A DNA stretch of 64,000 nt, taken from NCBI GenBank assembly GCA_903813345.2, contig CAIIXF020000004.1, forward strand, positions 6,467,525 through 6,531,524, in the 5' to 3' direction. Each line of letters begins with the position of its first letter. Positions within the stretch are counted from its first letter, which is position 1. The notes under the pieces were generated by a model that worked only from the letters and a program-made list of their open reading frames with translations, made no database searches and was not told the origin of the DNA. The translations under genes and the position numbers were made by a program. Shown piece after piece: positions 62,311-64,000 of this stretch. Origin of the DNA: Owenia fusiformis. Lineage: Eukaryota; Annelida; Polychaeta; Sabellida; Oweniidae.

Positions 62311-62997
62311 CTAAAAAATATAATGCCAACAATTGTAAAGTTCTATGCACTCAGAGAAATGTGACTATCTCAATAAGAGCCTTTTATTATATTTAAGATA
62401 AGAAAATCTTAGGCATAAAACAGCAATACTTATAGAACGCCTCTGTCTCAAATTAATTTGTTATTCAATCTTTTATCAAATCGTCTTCATGAAGATAAAA
62501 CAATGCGTAGAAAAGTTTACAATCTGTAAATACTAAGAGGTTGAGTTGGTCACTTATCAAAAGGATGCATGAACAAATATAAATCCTTGTATTAGTCCAA
62601 AACATTTTGTTAAATTTATAAATAGGACATTTCATAAGACTATGCTTTTTAACTTTACTTGGAAAGTAAATCAAGACATCAATTTGCTCATAAACACAAA
62701 CAGAAGATCCTGAACCTTCACCAATAAAAGGTAAAATGTATTATCAAAATTGAAATTCCCCGTTCATGAATGCATGGCGATCTATACTGCACTATTGCTC
62801 CATAAACAGGCAGAGGTGTTCACTCTGATTTCAACGTGCACCCCTTGTGTATATCCCGGGATTGTGCTTTTTATACTAAAGGGTGGGCAACACCAAAAAC
62901 GAGTGTTCGGTTTGCTGAAGGATATATGTCACTCTTTAAGTCAATTTTTCTATCGACACTGTGGCTAGTCGGAATATGTGGATGCGGTTAATCTGAA

Positions 62998-63135
62998 AAC
63001 ATAGGATTAAATCCTATGCTAAGGGCTGGTGTGAAAAAGACACTCCACCCTGGTGGGAATCGAGCCCACTCCCGATTACATGTCAGGTGCTCTACATGTT
63101 AGGTGCTCTACGGAGCCGACTGACTCTTTCACATC
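62998..63135 (-). mobile_element. tRNA-derived SINE, copy 2
   Basis: On the minus strand: 'gagtcagtcggctccgtaga' (D-arm-like), 'gcacctgacatgtaatcggg' (anticodon-arm-like), B box 'gggctcgattcccacc', 'agggtggagtgt', a T-run, then 'agcccttagcataggattta'. The order matches the copy at 27594-27720. 'aggtgctctacatgtt' is duplicated inside the head. Confidence 0.65.
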
Positions 63136-63358
63136 AACATTGCATATGTGATATCGTACCTCTATTTTTACTTCTCAATTATAACAAACATTAGGCTTTA
63201 ATATGTTCAACTAGTAAGGTTCAATGAATGTAAAGTTTATAATGCTGTACACTAAGAAATAGCCTTTAAGCCTCAGTGTTGATTGCCAAGATTTAGCTGA
63301 TAGAAGGTTTCATATGCTTGAGTGAACACCAGTACAGAATCATGTTATGCAGAAATTA

Positions 63359-63518
63359 TACACCAATCCCAGTTTACATTGTGTTCGATTTGCACATTTT
63401 CAGCCAATGACAACTTTGTAATAATTTGTATTTGAATATACACCAATCCCAGTTTACATTGTGTTCGATTTGCACATTTTCAGCCAATGACAACTTTGTA
63501 ATAATTTGTATTTGAATA
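63359..63518 (+). repeat. Perfect 80-bp tandem duplication
   Basis: 63359-63438 and 63439-63518 appear identical (each starts TACACCAATCCCAGTTTACA). A third, diverged start ('taaaccaatca') follows. The identity points to a very recent event or an assembly effect. Confidence 0.9.
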
Positions 63519-63694
63519 TAAACCAATCATAACTTGTGAGTTCCCAAAGGGACATATCCCTTTTAGCATGAGTGCAAACCTTGATTTTCAATATAAAAGC
63601 GACAACACCTTGATTTATTTCAATCAGTCCCAACATTTTACGAGCAGGAGTTACAGGAAAAAACAGAATGTTATATTAAGCCGGGAACATTAAA

Positions 63695-63729
63695 ACCAAT
63701 GTGCAGTTAGTTACCAACTGCACATTGGT
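63695..63729. repeat. Perfect 14-bp hairpin
   Basis: ACCAATGTGCAGTT and AACTGCACATTGGT around a 7-base loop. It lies between the stop of the candidate frame below and nothing else recognisable; a minus-strand AATAAA is at 63743-63748. Confidence 0.6.
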
Positions 63730-63879
63730 GTTTGATGATGATTTTATTGTAAATAAAAACAATTTTAAATGAACGCCACATCTTGTGTGATATACGTCCT
63801 AGTCCAATATTCTACACATATACAGGCTGACATATAAGGCATCACAGCCATGACTTACATGCCTAGTCTCATGGACCCA

Positions 63880-64000
63880 TTAAGAGCTTACCTGTCTTTC
63901 CAGGTTGTCAATCACACTATTCATGATGTCACATGGTCTTTCCCATGTGCCATCCCCCGAAGGGGAATTGACTTCAAAATCAGATCTGGATAAGACCAAA
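63880..64000 (-). CDS. Possible coding end or exon at the window edge
   Basis: An open minus-strand frame runs in from the window edge: RSDFEVNSPSGDGTWERPCD, IMNSVIDNLERQ, then VSS and a TAA at 63882-63880. A consensus donor (CAG|GTAAGC) sits at 63892, and a minus-strand AATAAA lies at 63748-63743. It could be the last exon of another gene, or an exon that splices on. Its phase (0) does not match the phase-1 entry of the collagen exon at 62310, so I do not join it to that gene. No family is recognised. Confidence 0.3.
   Translation of the reverse strand, partial: LVLSRSDFEVNSPSGDGTWERPCDIMNSVIDNLERQVSS

Noticed and set aside
63892-63912. A tiny collagen exon reading PGKTG that would join in phase to the exon at 62310
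   Set aside because: The frame has an in-frame stop just upstream and no acceptor between that stop and the PGKTG codons, so the match is probably chance.

Overview
The window is nuclear DNA from an animal. Genes are split by GT-AG introns, the sequence is AT-rich (roughly two-thirds A+T by eye), and the intergenic and intronic space is packed with foldback elements, MITEs, tRNA-derived SINEs and tandem duplications. The protein families (an animal DUF885 protein, a Methyltransf_FA mucin, a rhodopsin-class peptide-type GPCR, an EGF/collagen membrane protein) and the frequent palindrome TACATGTA suggest a lophotrochozoan, most likely a mollusc. That placement is inference.

Layout. (1) 1-8123, plus strand: the 3' part of a DUF885 (HEANPGHH) gene whose 5' end lies before the window. 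It carries three interchangeable copies of the exon with the HEANPGHH motif, plus two alternative last-exon pairs. (2) 10861-22226, plus strand: a complete four-exon gene for a type I membrane protein with a signal peptide, a Methyltransf_FA (farnesoic acid O-methyltransferase-like) domain, eleven 14-residue Thr/Ser-rich repeats and one membrane segment. Its 8.5 kb second intron is a nest of MITEs and foldbacks. (3) 25170-27490, plus strand: a two-exon class A GPCR with a glycosylated Thr-rich N-terminal tail. (4) 31492-35275, minus strand: a two-exon gene for a large multi-pass membrane protein (about 1113 residues) of a family I do not recognise. (5) 52701-62310 (and probably beyond), minus strand: a single-pass protein built from collagen and EGF cassettes, ending in a short heptad stalk, a membrane helix and a long cytoplasmic tail. 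All its introns are phase 1, and a [EGF-EGF-short EGF] cassette followed by a non-EGF segment occurs twice.

Between the genes (8.4-10.8, 22.2-25.1, 27.5-31.5, 36-52.7 kb) I see no convincing complete gene. There are several recognisable mobile elements: a 1038 bp hAT-like element with arrayed terminal inverted repeats and an 8 bp target duplication, a Tc1/mariner remnant, a palindromic MITE family with two members, a hairpin family with two members, and two copies of one SINE family.

The five genes are not an operon-like unit. All are secretory-pathway or membrane proteins, but the sequence shows no shared pathway. The strongest candidate for something undescribed is the DUF885 locus: exon phases make its three HEANPGHH exons mutually exclusive, so the motif-bearing segment of one protein appears to be swapped by splicing.
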